Assembly: GCA_019096065.1 (NCBI GenBank)
Contig: JAGUCH010000006.1
Coordinates: 578,001 to 642,000, forward strand
Length of the DNA: 64,000 bases
Reading direction: 5' to 3'
Origin: Paracyclopina nana
Lineage: Eukaryota; Arthropoda; Copepoda; Cyclopoida; Cyclopettidae
Below, in pieces: positions 1-13,000 of the stretch. A program made the position numbers and the translations under genes. Position 1 is the first letter of the stretch; every line of letters starts with the position of its first letter. Under the pieces are notes generated by a model. It saw nothing but the letters and a program-made list of their open reading frames with translations. It had not been told where the DNA came from and did no database searches.

Positions 1-2523
1 GTCATTTGAAAATTTGATGTCTCTTTATAAAGTTGAAACGTTTTCTGGTAGCCCGGTTTTCCCTAACGCGGTATCCAAAAGAGATGGCAGCAGATTCATA
101 ACTATCTCGTTTGAAATAGGGAGCACTCTGGGCAGAGGGGCATAAATTAGCCTTACTTGGTGAAATGGATGTTTAATGACACTTGAGTCGATTTATGGCT
201 TTCATTAAGCCCACCTTCCAATCTTTTCTCTATGGTAATTCGTGTTATTGCTCAGAATCTGTTAGATTTGGCACCAAAACCAAGCTCTACTATGGCCGAT
301 CTTCAATTCTCAACTGAGCCTTTGGAACTCTTCTGCTAACAGACGACTGAAAGAGAACGGCTGGTTGTTCGCAGCGCGGCTTTCCAAATGCACTCGATTT
401 TTTGGTGTTTTTTGCACACTCCCCAAATCATCAAGGCAGAGCTTAGTCTATTTTTTTCTGAATAATTATTCTTTAAAGATTTTTTTTTAAATTTCAAAGC
501 CAATCTAAGTAAATAATTATTTTAAGTAGCAATAGAGGTTTGAAAAAATAGGCTATAAAACTTTAAAAGAATGTGTAGTATTTTATTGTGTTTGTGATTT
601 AAAACATGATTACAGACCAGAAAATTCTAGCAAGTCCAGCTTTTTTGGCTGTGCCAACTTGCAAACTTTTTTCTTTTTTTGGCAATTAGTACAGCAAACA
701 TTTTTTGCCCTTGCCCTGTAGTGTAGTATGTGGATCTTTGGGTGGGTTTTTGTCAACATTTCCTCAGCAGGAGGACGGCCATGTTTGCATTTTACTTTAC
801 TACTACGCAAGCTTCCATTTGACTACAGAACTTGTAAGCAATTGTAGCTTTGACGTATTGAGTTCCCCCTTTTTACTACGACTACAGCAGCCTTTGTAAC
901 GATAATGGAAAAAAGGCCGCCACCGTACTGCTACAGCTACTGCTGCAGATCAAAGGCCTTTTTTTAGCGCACGTTTTGTCCTTACTTGCTTCTACTTTTG
1001 CTGTATTCATCTGATTCTCCTAAATGTGAAATGGTCAGAAAAAGGGCAAAATCAGCAATACATCAGCTACATACTTTGGCTTTTCTTACTAGGAAAAAAC
1101 CACGTGACAACTGAGGCCTTGTGTTCATTATTCAAATGCACTTTTTATTACACTTCTGAAATGAGCCCTAAAAAGCTAAGCTAATCTGGGAAAGCTTTTC
1201 TCTCTCCATTCAATGCAATTTCTTCCTTCTTTTCAAGACCAAATGTCATCACACACTGATCGATTGAAAACTTACTCTTGCATGAATTTTGCTTCAAAGC
1301 ACATAATTTTGAGGGTCAGGAAAGGTGTATGCTCTTTTTTAAGGTTGAAGGGCTAGCAAAAAATATATGAGAGCACAGCCAACTTGTGGCAGTTTTTATG
1401 CTCACTCACATAAAATATCTTGCAAAAAAGGCCACTCTACTAGTTGCACTACTAGCTTGCAGTACACTAGTTAAAAATGTATCCAAATACATCTGCCAGA
1501 AAGTGGCGAGTACATCTATCCCAAAAAGGATATTGCTAGGCATGAAATACAGGATACATTTCAGTACCTTTTGGCTTTATCTGAGGATAAACCCTGGAAA
1601 TCTCCAGAATAACTCACTGCGCACTGGGTGGCAACAAAAAACCCGCTTGTGAATCTGTATTCTGTATCTTTGTATTCAGAATACAGTCATGCATGTACTA
1701 CATTTCTCATTAGCATAATATTTGCACATCTGCCAAAGCCCATTATCAAAGAGCTGACAATGGCTCATTTCACCTGTCAAGAAAATATGACAGGTTAAAA
1801 TTAAAATCATATATTTCAATAATGGCACATAAACTTTGTTTTTAGAAAAATTACATTAATTATTATGAATTGTCTGCTCTTTGATAGGCTAGCTATTTCT
1901 GTCATTGCAAAATGGTGGCTTTTATCCAACTGTGAAGTAAAGCCATATTTTTTTGAAATCAGGATTATGGCTATGTGCAATTTTCACCTCAATACAAATG
2001 TGCATTAAGGTTGGCTAAATGGAATTTTTTGAAGCTAGTGTTGGAGGTCATTAAAAAATAGTTGCGGAATTAAAGCTGCTATGTTTACTTAAGAAAATGT
2101 CAAAATTATGAAATGGGAAGTTTCTGGAAGATAATTAATACAAAACAAGTTTTCAAGCCTTGAAATGTTGTTTTTAAATATCCTCTCTAGTCTTCATGCG
2201 AAGAACAACGAAGTTGCGAGTTAATTAAGAAAGCAAGACCAGCTAGCTCAAGATAACCAGGGTAACTTCAATTTTACATCTAAGTTTTGAGGGTGAAATT
2301 ACACCCATATGCCATTTACCTTTAACAAGCTAGTGGCCTACATTAATAAGAGTACAGTTCATACCTTTCTCTCACCTTAAGGCATCTAACCTTTTTCAGG
2401 CCTCTTGACAAAAAATAAATCAACTTCTTGGCTTTGGATTCGAGTTGCAAGCTTACGACAAATCCTCCTTGGTACTTGAAGAAGAAGGCATTGTAGGAAA
2501 AGCAACCAGAGGATAGCAGCATT
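1..2523. other. Intergenic DNA upstream of the phospholipase gene
   Basis: No reading frame here looks like a protein: the open stretches are short, AT-rich and without motifs. The segment holds one copy of a dispersed sequence (about 44-90, beginning tctggtagccc) and one short TIR element (1745-1888). The last few hundred bases should contain the promoter of the downstream gene, but I cannot point to a core promoter motif. Confidence 0.6.
1745..1888. repeat. Short TIR element (MITE-like)
   Basis: The ends are inverted repeats: left atcaaagagctgacaat and right attgtctgctctttgat pair with about 15 of 17 matches across 144 bp. Related ends occur near 12304, 19043, 30024-30111 and 33902-34125, so this is a dispersed non-coding family. 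Confidence 0.5.
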
Positions 2524-2636
2524 ATGGCGGCGGCTGTCTTCGAGGCCATAACTTTTTACTTCATCCTCCTCCTGACCATTTTCTCAGCAGCCTCAGCCGA
2601 TGATGAGGACAATGATAGGGACATAACTTTGCCAAG
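2524..2636 (+). CDS. Phospholipase A2 exon 1 (signal peptide)
   Basis: ATG in good context (attATGG), then an Ala-rich start and a hydrophobic core FYFILLLTIFSAASA typical of a cleaved signal peptide. It ends phase 2 at AG|GTAAGA. Confidence 0.8.
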
Positions 2637-5288
2637 GTAAGATTATTATCAATATGGGCTCCTCGTGATTTTACCAGGATTTCCTAAAGGAAAACGAGGT
2701 CAGCACTTCTTTCACTCTTCTGCGAACAATCATAGTGTGAATGATTAATAATCGGTCGTTTTCACTCTCAAAAGATTAGGAGAGATTTGTAAAGTGAAGG
2801 ATTTGTTGGAGAGTACTTGAAATGTGAAAATAGGGCTTTGCCTAGTTTTCATGGTGCAAGTGGTTGCGAAATGAGATAAGGCTGATTAATGCGAACGACC
2901 TTTTTTTGTAAAAATGAATTACACATTTCTCCCAAAATCCTGAACACGCAAATGGGTATAAGAAAAGTTTCCTAGGACTAGTTTATGCTATGGAAAGGCT
3001 TGGAAGTAAAGCCATGTCTTTTCCAATTTATTTGCAAATAAAGTGTACTTTCATGGCCAAGACTTGGTACATCCCAAATTCCTTTGACAATACAAAAGTA
3101 AAAGTACAACATAAAGTCATGAAATTATAGCAATGATTTATGGTGCCGAACGCATGTTATCATTGTACTTTAAAACCAACATTGACGTTGCTCAGTATTA
3201 GTACATTCATCAACCACTTCCATCATGAAAACTAGATAAGCAACCAAGTTCACATAATTAGACTACGTCAACAAGGCCATCATTTCACAAATCTCTCTCG
3301 ATCTTCCTTGGCTGATTACAACATTGTAGCAATATTTAACATCTTCATTGAAATTCAAAAACATCGAATTGAATCAATTATATCTTTTTAAAAGGAAGCG
3401 GAGCCAAAGGTCTGTTGAGGGCAATTCTGATAACTCTGGCATTGGCCTTTTTCCTGGGACGAATTGGTGTGGCCGTGGATTTAATGCGGAAGGTTACTCG
3501 CATTTAGGGACTTACGTAGGGGCTGATAAATGTTGCAGGCAACACGATTTGGGATGTCCGGCCTATATCAAATCTGGCGAGTCCAAATTTGGCCTGTACA
3601 ACTGGAAAATGTACACAATCATGCACTGCACATGTGATGAAAGGTATTTCTTAATTACCCCAATAGTTTGTTTACCTGAGGACCTTCACTTTACCTACTT
3701 TGGCTCAAGGCCTTTTTTGGCTTTCTCAGCTTAAGCAAATTCACTCTTGACTGCTCTTGGAAGTCTGAAAAAATTTATGGTAATTAAAAGGAACTTTTGC
3801 AGCCTCGCACACTGTTTTTCATAAATAGTTCAGCCCCTTTTCAATTAGCAACGAGTGTAGCAAGTGGAAAATGTGAGATGTAATGTCTATGGAGTCTTGA
3901 GTGTTTGCAAATTAGATTTAAAGGTCCCGAAAGTGCGTTAAATTGGGCTCAAATTCAGGGCAGAAGGGAAAAATGTTCATACCGAGAAAAAAGTACGCAT
4001 AGAGGTCGTAATTTCTCATGCGCTAATTTAACTGCTTCCATAATGTGCTCAGTTCCAAAAGAGTTCACATAAGTTTCTCAGTTTATAGTACTGTTGCCTT
4101 TCGTGGTAAAATGGAACTGCAGGTTCAAGCTCAATTTTTCCTCGAGGGATTTTTTAAACTTCTCAGCATTTTGCGGATGTTCTTCTGTGCGAGTACTTTA
4201 TTCACAAATTGCACTCAGCTCGCATCCTGCATACATAATCCATTTGAGTAATGCTCTTTGAGAGTGAAGTCAATTTGAGTTTCATTGAGTCTCAGTTTTT
4301 AACTGAATTTCACTTGAAATTGTCACATTACAGACATCGCCTCAATTTGCTTGTGCCAAAGTAGTTTTTTAAGTATTGGCAGCTTTTGTGAGTCTCATCA
4401 ATATTTCAGGCTCCAAGAAGTATTTGAGACTCTCAGAAGTATTTGAGACTCTCATTAGTAATTGAGACTCTTAATAGTATTTGAGACTCTCAGAAGTATT
4501 TGAGACTCTCAGAAGTATTTGAGACTTTCAGAAGTATTTGAGACTCTCAGAAGTATTTGAGACTCTCAGAAGTATTTAAGACTCTCATTAGTATTTGAGA
4601 CTCTCAATAGTATTTGTAACATAGGCTCAGAAGTATTTGAGACTCTCAGTAGCATTTGAGACTCTCAGTAGCATTTGAGACTCTCAGTAGCATTTGAGAC
4701 TCTCAGTAACATTTGAGACTCTCAATAGTATTTGTAACATAGGCTCAGAAGTATTTGAGAGTCTCAGCACTATTTAAAGAGTCTCAGCTGCATTTAAGAA
4801 TCGCAGCAGCATTTAAGAATCTCAGCAATATTTGAGAGTCTCTGGAGTATTTAAGAGCATTAGCAGCATTTAAGAGTCTCAGCAGCTATATCATGCTCAA
4901 GTAAGTTCCTCTATGACCTCATCAGCGTCTCAGTAAAATCATGTGTAGCTAGCTGTCAGCACATTTTGCAGATCCTTGGCCAAAGTAGCAATCGGAGAAC
5001 TCCCAATTCTCCTCACGCGTGCAGTTCTCCAATATGGAATATGAAATGCATGTTTGCATTGGCTGCGCGACTAAAGTCTGCTGCAACTTTTCAAGGTTTC
5101 GCTCATGCCTAAAAATGGTGAACTCGGCTCGCGCGGACATGGTGGGTCGGTTCTTTTTCGACTATATCCGGATCCCATGTTTTGTGTTCAGCTCCACGAG
5201 TCGTTGCGTTTCTTGGACTTGGTGGGGCAAATGCATTCGAGAACAATTCAGCCGTGAGGCTGTTCTGAGGGAGCCAATATCTTATTGA
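2524..5288 (+). CDS. Secretory phospholipase A2, group III (bee-venom type)
   Basis: Three exons (2524-2636, 3395-3643, 5096-5288) join in phase (2, 2) to give 184 residues. The enzyme hydrolyses the sn-2 ester of glycerophospholipids outside the cell, using calcium. An N-terminal hydrophobic signal peptide (about residues 8-25) is followed by an acidic and basic propeptide-like stretch with a dibasic RKR. The calcium loop is PGTNWCGRG and the catalytic motif CCRQHDLGC carries the active-site His and Asp. Family features C-terminal to it are GESKFGL, CTCDERF, a CLK motif and a WWGKC segment. Length and cysteine pattern fit a single-domain group III enzyme. One residue (Gly) separates HDL from the next cysteine, whereas bee venom PLA2 has none there. 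The start is the ATG directly before the signal peptide. Whether it is digestive, immune or venom-related cannot be told from sequence. Confidence 0.9.
3395..3643 (+). CDS. Phospholipase A2 exon 2 (catalytic core)
   Basis: Carries the calcium-binding loop WCGRG and the catalytic CCRQHD. Acceptor ttttaaaag|G, donor GAAAG|GTATTT, both phase 2. Confidence 0.9.
4385..4890. repeat. Minisatellite in phospholipase intron 2
   Basis: About 25 tandem copies of a roughly 19-base unit, consensus tatttgagactctcagaag, with growing divergence toward the 3' end (tttaagagtctcagcagca). A larger unit including 'aacataggctcagaag' is itself repeated near 4618 and 4736. Confidence 0.9.
5096..5288 (+). CDS. Phospholipase A2 exon 3 (C-terminal)
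   Basis: Acceptor ttttcaag|G completes the Arg codon of CDER; the frame continues FRSCLK, then VGRFFF and SWTWWGKC, as in arthropod group III enzymes, and stops at TGA 5286-5288. This exon lies more than 1.4 kb from exon 2 beyond a minisatellite, so it is easily missed. Confidence 0.85.
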
Positions 5289-6633
5289 ATGGAAGAAGAA
5301 GAATGGCTCATTTTCAGAAGCATCCAACAAAGCCTACAACCAAAGAGGTGTCCAGTGTGTGTGAGCTAAAAGAAGATGTTGCATGGCAGGACTCAAAAAT
5401 GAAGGAGAGAAAGCCAAAGTCCCATGGGACAAGTTACTGTCATTGTCTTCTTTTTTTGACAATTGAGGCGCCTGTAATAAAAGACCGCGAGTGAGTGCCA
5501 TAAAGTGGACTGATCACCCCCAGAAAAATAGTAGAGGAGTCCACATCATGTAGAAGATGGAGCAAAAAGTAGATAACCATAAAAGGGAGCTGCGTAGAAT
5601 CTGCCCGCTCGACGCTTGTAAATAAATGTATGCGTAGAATCTGCCCGTCATGCTTCAGTAAGAAATTCTTGGTATTATATTCTTTTATTAGCGCGATTTG
5701 TTCACATTTGTGTGTGAGTGTCAGGGTGATGGGGAATTCATAGTGTATAAGCATTTCTCATTCAAAAAGTGACCTTTTCTTTTTGGCGGGAAAGTTGAAA
5801 AACAGTCAAATAGTAAAATGAGAATGGGGGTTGATTTTTTGCTTGTAAAAACATTTCTTTTTTGTGGCTTGCATTTCAGAACAGCCTTGAATATCCTATG
5901 GCACATACATAAAAAAGGGAGTTAGGCCTTTGATAATTGTAACACTTGGACAAAGGGGTCAACCAATCAACAAGGAAATCACATCACAGATGGTCTTCCA
6001 TTGGACAATTACCTAATAATTTATGCTTTTGAATTGGGAGAAATAGCAGGAGGGAAACTTGTCTCACACATTCTCACAAAAGAGGAAAGCCTTCAATAAT
6101 ACAAAGGCTTTTCTGTTTTTTGAATGACTCCCAAGGGAGCTTTGTTGTTTTAGTATAGTACAAATTGGGGGTATTGATATGCATTGAACACAGATTGCAC
6201 AGATTATTATTATTGTTGTAGTGGTTACTGAAAAAAGGGGGCGGTAGTTGTTGTATTGACATACATAATCTTGCAGGGAAGGAGGAGATTCTAAAATGAT
6301 TATAACAATAATGATTTTGCTTTGCGGGAGTGTCAACCAAATAAAAGAGACTGATGCCCATGATAAAGGTGTACACAAATAGCAACACTATTTTGGCATT
6401 TTCCCCACTGGATCATCTTCTTCTTCCTCATAGTAAATTTGTCTTTTAATTATCACAACTCCACATCATTCCAGGCACTTGAGGTGAAAAAATTCTTCTT
6501 CTTCTTCAGGTATAGAGTCATTTCTTTCCAATAATTATAATAGTAGTTGTAGTAATAATAGTAATGGAGAGTTGATGTTGGTGTTATTGTTGTTGAGCAC
6601 AGTTTTTCCAGACTAGAAGAGAGGTAGGGGGGT
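5289..6633. other. Intergenic space between convergent genes (two 3' UTRs)
   Basis: The phospholipase gene ends at 5288 on plus and the calcium channel ends at 6634 on minus, so both 3' UTRs lie here. The sequence has short microsatellite-like stretches (attattattattgttg near 6205, cttcttcttcttc near 6500) and no coding signal. A minus-strand AATAAA (tttatt near 5684) is one possible channel polyadenylation signal. Confidence 0.55.
5476..5481 (+). terminator. Candidate polyadenylation signal of the phospholipase gene
   Basis: AATAAA 188 bases after the stop codon; a second AATAAA lies near 5618. Either could end the mRNA. Confidence 0.45.
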
Positions 6634-7014
6634 TCATTTGACCTCGCGGCCTCCGGGCGCTGCAGCCTCACTTCCTTGGCCTCGGCGCCTCCTAGATGGC
6701 GCTAGGGGTACACCAGCATCAGTGGGTTGCCTGTCCGAGGTCGTGAAACGAACTGGGGCTCCAGGCAAGGGATTCAGGGGAGTCCTTTCGTCGTCCTCAT
6801 CACCCCAACGAGGATCAGGGACATGGCGGCCTCGGCCGCGGCCTCCACCTGAGACCTGAGGCCTGAGGCCGCCGTCATGCTCAGAAATCAGCAGCTGATG
6901 CGCGGCCGCGTCAAACTCTTCCGGAGTCATATCCATGGCCTCTTGCATCTCCCTGGAGGCTGCCCTGACAAATTCAGGGTCACAGTACTTGCCCAGGCCT
7001 TGTTCGCGTAGAAC
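6634..7014 (-). CDS. Ca-alpha1D: Cav1 last coding exon (distal C-terminus)
   Basis: Starts phase 0 after ttctag with [16 protein letters not shown], then [16 protein letters not shown], the conserved distal C-terminal regulatory segment of Cav1 channels. The tail is Arg/Gly/Pro-rich (PSRRRRGQ) and stops at TGA 6636-6634. It is GC-rich compared with its surroundings. Confidence 0.88.
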   Translation of the reverse strand, partial: VLREQGLGKYCDPEFVRAASREMQEAMDMTPEEFDAAAHQLLISEHDGGLRPQVSGGGRGRGRHVPDPRWGDEDDERTPLNPLPGAPVRFTTSDRQPTDAGVPLAPSRRRRGQGSEAAAPGGREVK

Positions 7015-10000
7015 CTAGAATTTTTCAATTTTCTTAGTGCACATTTCGGCCGCTCGTTCGCTAGGTGGCGCTGCAGTCGGTGTTTTTTGTAACTCTCCTC
7101 TTTTAGGCGGGAAATTCAAAATATATAGCAATTGAAGCTTGAATTCTAATTAAACGGCGTATTTTAGTACGCATTCCTGCCGCTCGTTCGCTTGGTGGCG
7201 CTGCAGTCAGTGTTTTTTGTAACTCTCCTCTTTTAGGCGGGAAATTCAAAATATATAGCAATTGAAGCTTGAATTCTAATTAAATGGCACATTTTTGCCA
7301 AAATAACTGGGTTTAGCTAAATTTTTTTGGATACTGACTGCATCAGAATAATATTCAGAATTGATATTATTTCGAAAGGAAAATGCTCGGCCTGAAAAAA
7401 GTTTCTTTGGATAGAAATCAGCATAATTTCAGCTCTTGCACAGTGGGTCAAAAAGCCATTTTCACGCGCACGAGAAAATCCGCCAAATCGCCCGAATTCT
7501 CATTTAACCACCAATTTTCAAATTCTAATTGTTGACTTCAAGGCAATGAAAAGAGCCAAAAATGGTTTGAATTGACAGATACATATTAAAATTTGACTTC
7601 GAAATCAAAGTATCAAACTTTGCTTGAAAAAGTGTTCAGCAAGAAAAATGGTAGAATAGCCATTTTTGGCCAATTTTTGGGCATCCATAACTTTGGATTG
7701 GAATCGAATTGAATTGTTCTTTTATGACTGAGAGGTCGATCAGACCCCATTTAATGATTATTCATCAAAATTGGCTGCGGAAACTTGCGGACTTGGGAGC
7801 CCAGAATGTTAGTTTTTAGCTTACGGCCCTATGAAAATTGACTCCTACGATTTCGCGGGAGTTTTTTTCCCGTGCGCGTCCAGAAGGCATTTTGAGCCAC
7901 TGTGTCTTGGTGCATCTAAATTGAATTCTCGTGCTCACCCGTCCGACAAGACTTTCTGCAGATCCAATGATTGGAAGCGAGCCTTGTTTCCGATCTCCAG
8001 GACTGTTAGGTACGGATCGTGACATGCCTGCGGCTCCTTTTGTATCGCCGTTTGCTACAAAACAAATCGAATTAGAAGAGCCCATCCTTAAAGCCCATTC
8101 TTCTCCATACATCAAGGCTCATTCCCTCGCACTTTTGAATCATTTGCCTTTTCCTGAGCAGAAAATAGCTCAATTTTATGATTTCTTCCAATATAATTGG
8201 AGTAACTGCAAAAAACCTGCGAGGGACTGAGCCAACAGGATTAAAAGGTTAAATATGTACTTTAATGTGGGTATTTTTCTCACACACGAAGAAACACTGA
8301 GAGACGCATGCAAAAGTGTTACACACAAATAAATCATGGTAAAAGGTGAGCAGGAATGGAAAAATGTAGTCTAAATATATATATGTACTGCACCACTGTG
8401 GGCAAATACCGAAGCTAGGATTAAAGCACCATGCCAGCCAACTATTTTAGGGAGTTTTACCCACAGTGCAATCAAGGCTAGAGCTAGGACAAGTGAAATG
8501 ACAATCTCAGCGTCCATTTTTTGTGATGAGATCGCGGCGAGATCTTGCACTGCTTTTTTAAAGTTCTCCCCTTTCATGGGAGACTTTGGATCTTAAAAGG
8601 GCAAATTACAAAGATGATGATCAAGAAGAAGAGGAATTTGATGAAGAAGATCATGATGATGATGATGAACTACTTGTCTTCTTACCCGACACTATAACCA
8701 GCTCATCAGCAGTTTTCTTGGTCAGGAAAATCCTCCTTAGTCTAATGGTTGTTGTTGTGGTTGTTGTGGGTGGTGAATAATATACAGAAAAATTGTTATT
8801 AATGTCAACTTTCTTCCATTGGCCTATATCTGTTTTCTTTTTGTGGTTCTGTGGTGGAGGTTTTTTGTTGGCTCGCACTGAATAGCTCTAAATTGAATAT
8901 TTCTGGGAGGGAGAGTTGAGCTAAGGATTTTGGGGGCAACACTGAAGAAAACAACAACACAAATCCGGATCCGGATTCGAGTTGAGGAGCTCAGCAGCAC
9001 ACTGGACTTGTTCATTAGGCTGATTCCCTACAAGTGAAAATATCATTTCTGACAGTGAAGCATATTTATACCTTTTTGAAATAGAGTGTAAAAAGGGTAA
9101 GGTCACTTGGCCAAAACGGTTTTTTTTTCAAAATTGCCTTAAATTCAATGATTATTTCAAAAAAGCTGGCAAAATTGAGGCAACTTTTATTCGAGGTGAA
9201 TTTCAAAAGGTTCATTAGAAAGCCCAGCAACTTGAGCTTGAATATTATCGCTTATAGGGACTGCAGCTTAAAAAATGCCCGATAGGTGGCGCTGCAGCAT
9301 TTCCGATCCTTTGTGTGCTACTGGCGACAACAGCATCATAACAACAAATGAAAAACACTGAATGAAAATTGTGGAGAGAGAATTGTAGTAAGGTGGAGGT
9401 GTGAGATAAGAGATAAGAGAGTTGGTTTGACACTCAACACTGAAACTGAGCCTAGCTTGGTCCTCTAACCTGCTTTAAGGTCAAGACTTTGAGGCTGCTG
9501 CTGCTGCTGAGTAGTGAAAGCGGCTGAGGCCGTTCTGTCCTCGTCTGGCGTAACCGGCAGCCTCGTTTCCACTACAGCAGTAGCAAGATGTTGTTCCGGG
9601 CAAAAAAACGAGGCCGAGGCCGAATGGGAGGGGTTAATCATGATGCGGCCTCGCTTGCTCAGCTCAGGACTTAGCGGGGGATCCGAGCAAACGCTCAATC
9701 TTGTTAAGGAGAAAAACCGTTAAAACCAAAACCGTTAATCCAAAGAACAACCGGCCCCAAGTTAAAGTTAGTTCCGAGTTAAGCTACGAGTTACTCATTT
9801 TTTTCCGTGGATCGACCTACCATTATAATACGGGTGCAAAAATTGACCGCCCCCGGGCCTGCAAAATCAGTTTTTATTGTTGGGTGAAAAAGCCCTAGAT
9901 TTATCGCCCCGATGCTCAGATGCCCTTTTTTGGTAGGGCTGTAATGGGAAAGGAACATTACCTGGCATGGTGATCTTGAGCGCCTCCGTTGGCCAGTTTG

Positions 10001-13000
10001 ACCGGTCGCATTGGGATCGCTCCAGCCTCTCCTGGATAATCTCTGAAAATCATAATTTCATAGTATCAAGATTGCCTTTACCTAAAAATGTAAATATCTA
10101 TCAGCTATTTCAAGGAGTCAGCATCTAGTTTTTGCCACTATTTCAATCTAAGGCAGTATCTAGTTTCTGCCGCACTTTCAATCTAATGCAGCATTTAGTT
10201 TCTGCTTCACTTTCAATCAAATGCAGTATCTAGTTTCTGTCTAATACAGCATCTAACTTTTATATTGCTTTTTCAATCTAATGTAGCATCTACATCTACA
10301 AAAGAGTACTTGGAATAATCTAATCTAATAAGCTTCTGTCGTTTTTTCATTCTAATGCAGTTCGTAGGTTCTGCTAGTCTTTCAATCTAAAGCATTATAA
10401 TATGTAATTTTTATGTCGCTCTATCAACCTGATGCAGAATTTAGTTTCTGCTTCTCTTGCAATCTAATGCAGAATTTAGTTTCTGCTTCTCTTGCAATCT
10501 AATGCAGAATTAAGTTTCTGCCGCTCTATCAATCCGATGCAGTTCCTAGGTTCTGCTGCTCTTTCAAATTGATGCATTACCTAGTTTATGTTGCTATTTC
10601 AATCTAATGCCCCATCTATTTTTATGTCGCTCTTTCAATAATATGCAGTATTTAGTTTCTGCCGCTTTTTCAATCTAATGCAGTACCTAGTTTCTTAAAC
10701 TATGCAGAATTTAGTTTACTGTCGCTCTTTCAAATTGATGCATTACCTAGTTTCTGTCGCTATTTCAATCTAATGCAGTATCTATTTTTTATGTCGCTCT
10801 TTCTATAATATGCAGCATTTAGTTTCTGCCGCTTTTTCAATCTACTGCAGTTCCTAGTTTCTGCCGCTCTTTGAATCTATGCAGAATTTAGTTTACTGTT
10901 GCTCTGTCTAAGACAATATTTTTTTTGGTCGCTCTTTCAATCTAATGAAATATCTACATCTACGAAAGAGTACTTACTCGTCCGGAATCTTTCTGAATGA
11001 GTTTTGAGGGGCGCCATATTCGACGGAATTGGTGGGTGAAATCTTGGCATGTTGGACAGAGTTGACATTCAAAGTATTCGGGCTTGGACTCCTCCTCTTG
11101 ATAGAGGACATGACATTGCCAAAGAAGGGCAGATTCCTCCGGTTCATCGGCTCTTCCGGAATTCCGGCGATCATTTGTTGTTGTTCCGGAGGCGGAGGAT
11201 TGACACTGACCAAAGGCCTGCCAATGGGCCTCATATGACCTCCAGGCCTCATGATCATTTCCTCTTCATGCATGAGCTCGTCCAAGTGTCCGGAAATGGC
11301 TCGTTTCAATTCCGGTCCCTTTTCGTGCAGGGTTCGCAATCCGGCTTGCAGCGTCACGGATTTGTCATCGCTCGTGTCAACGTTGTCACCGACTCCTTTG
11401 CTCTCCTTCTTCTTCTTGAACCTCCGGAAGTAATCCTGGATGAGGAAAGTGGCATAGAATTTGCCCACGGTCACCTCGTCTTCCACTGAAAGGATGCAAG
11501 TTGCAAATTAGAGAAATTGGTCCCGGAAAAATATCTATTTATGTGAGTTAGAGAGTACAGAAAATGGTGTTTTTGTCAAACAATGAAGTGGCTAGAAACC
11601 GGACAAGTGTTCCCCAATCAAGACTGATATATGTGTAAGGTGCTTGTATGTATTTACAGTCAGAAGACACCTTCTACGCAGTTGTGTTGAAGAGAGGTTG
11701 CGTGAGTCGAGGAACGAAAATTGTTCCGCGCAATCATGAGCAGTACAGAATAGAGGGCGCTACCCAAAATTCCAGAACTATAAGGGGATGATGATACCTA
11801 TGACAACTGGCTCATTCTTTCATGGTGAATTTGATTTTTAGCGTGAAAAATCAATTTTTTTTTACACTAAAAACTGGAGCACTTTGAAGAGAATGAGCCA
11901 ACATTTCAAGAGACATACGAAAAGTGACAACAAATCATGGACAATGATAACTTTCTCTCCACAAAATTGTCATGAATCAAGTACTTTTTTGCGCCTTGTG
12001 TCAACAAAGTCTGAAATACAGCACACACACTGAACAGAAAAGCACAATTGGGCATGATTTGTGCATTTTTCAACGTGATATTCTCTCTAAGGTCTTAATT
12101 AGTGGGAAAAAGTAATTTTGTTGAGAACTACAAGCCCTAAAAAGAGTGTTAGAATATCCCGAGGAAAACTGTAATATAACTACACACAAGCTCCAAAGAG
12201 TGAGGTGAAGGAGATTCTGCTCAAAGTAGATATTTTTGCACCACACTTTAGCAGTTGTTAAGAGTTACAAGAAGTCAAGTGAGAAGAGGCGTACGATAAA
12301 GCCTAAAAGCAAAGAACTGACTCAAAAATCACCCTTTTCATCAACTGATTTCAAATTCTGCCAATAATGCGTAAAATCCATCTTAAAAACATTTAACTTT
12401 TGCATTGTTAACTCAGTACTTTAATTACTGAATAAGCATAATAATGTTGAATCCTCAAAAGAAAGAATTGTGAAAAAAACGCCAAAAGCTCACTTTACCA
12501 AAAAAAAAAAAAAATAAATAAATAAATAAAAAATAAAAATTAAAAAATGCTAAATGTATTCAATGCCAGTTTCAAAGTGTCACCAAAAATAAAAAAGAAA
12601 AATTATAAGCGTTGTGACTAAAAGTAAGAAACTCTGTCAGTTCTTTGGCAGTAGGCGTTAGTAGAGCTTTGCAGTAGTTGTTAGTCTCGGTGCAGCTGTA
12701 CTTACAGCCAGCCCCTGGACAAATCTGGTCGAGGAGCTTAATATCAGTGCGCTTCCATATTTTCAAAATCTGATGCCTTAGCTCCTCATTGGCCTCGTCT
12801 ATGTTCCCCTCAGTTTTTATGGAAAGCGAGGTGCGGACGAGCGCAAACAAAGTCGCGTTAAAATTAACCGATCCGTCGGAATTGAGGGGCATATTCATTG
12901 AGACCAGGCGCTGAAATTGAGAGGGCATGCAATTAGATTGGGCGTCCGGATGCACTGACCTGACCCCGCCGGCGGGAAAATCGTGTCGAGCACGGACTGC

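Noticed and set aside
8586-8780. Acidic 64-codon plus ORF ([15 protein letters not shown])
   Set aside because: Low-complexity gatgaagaa repeat next to a gttgtt repeat; no further support.
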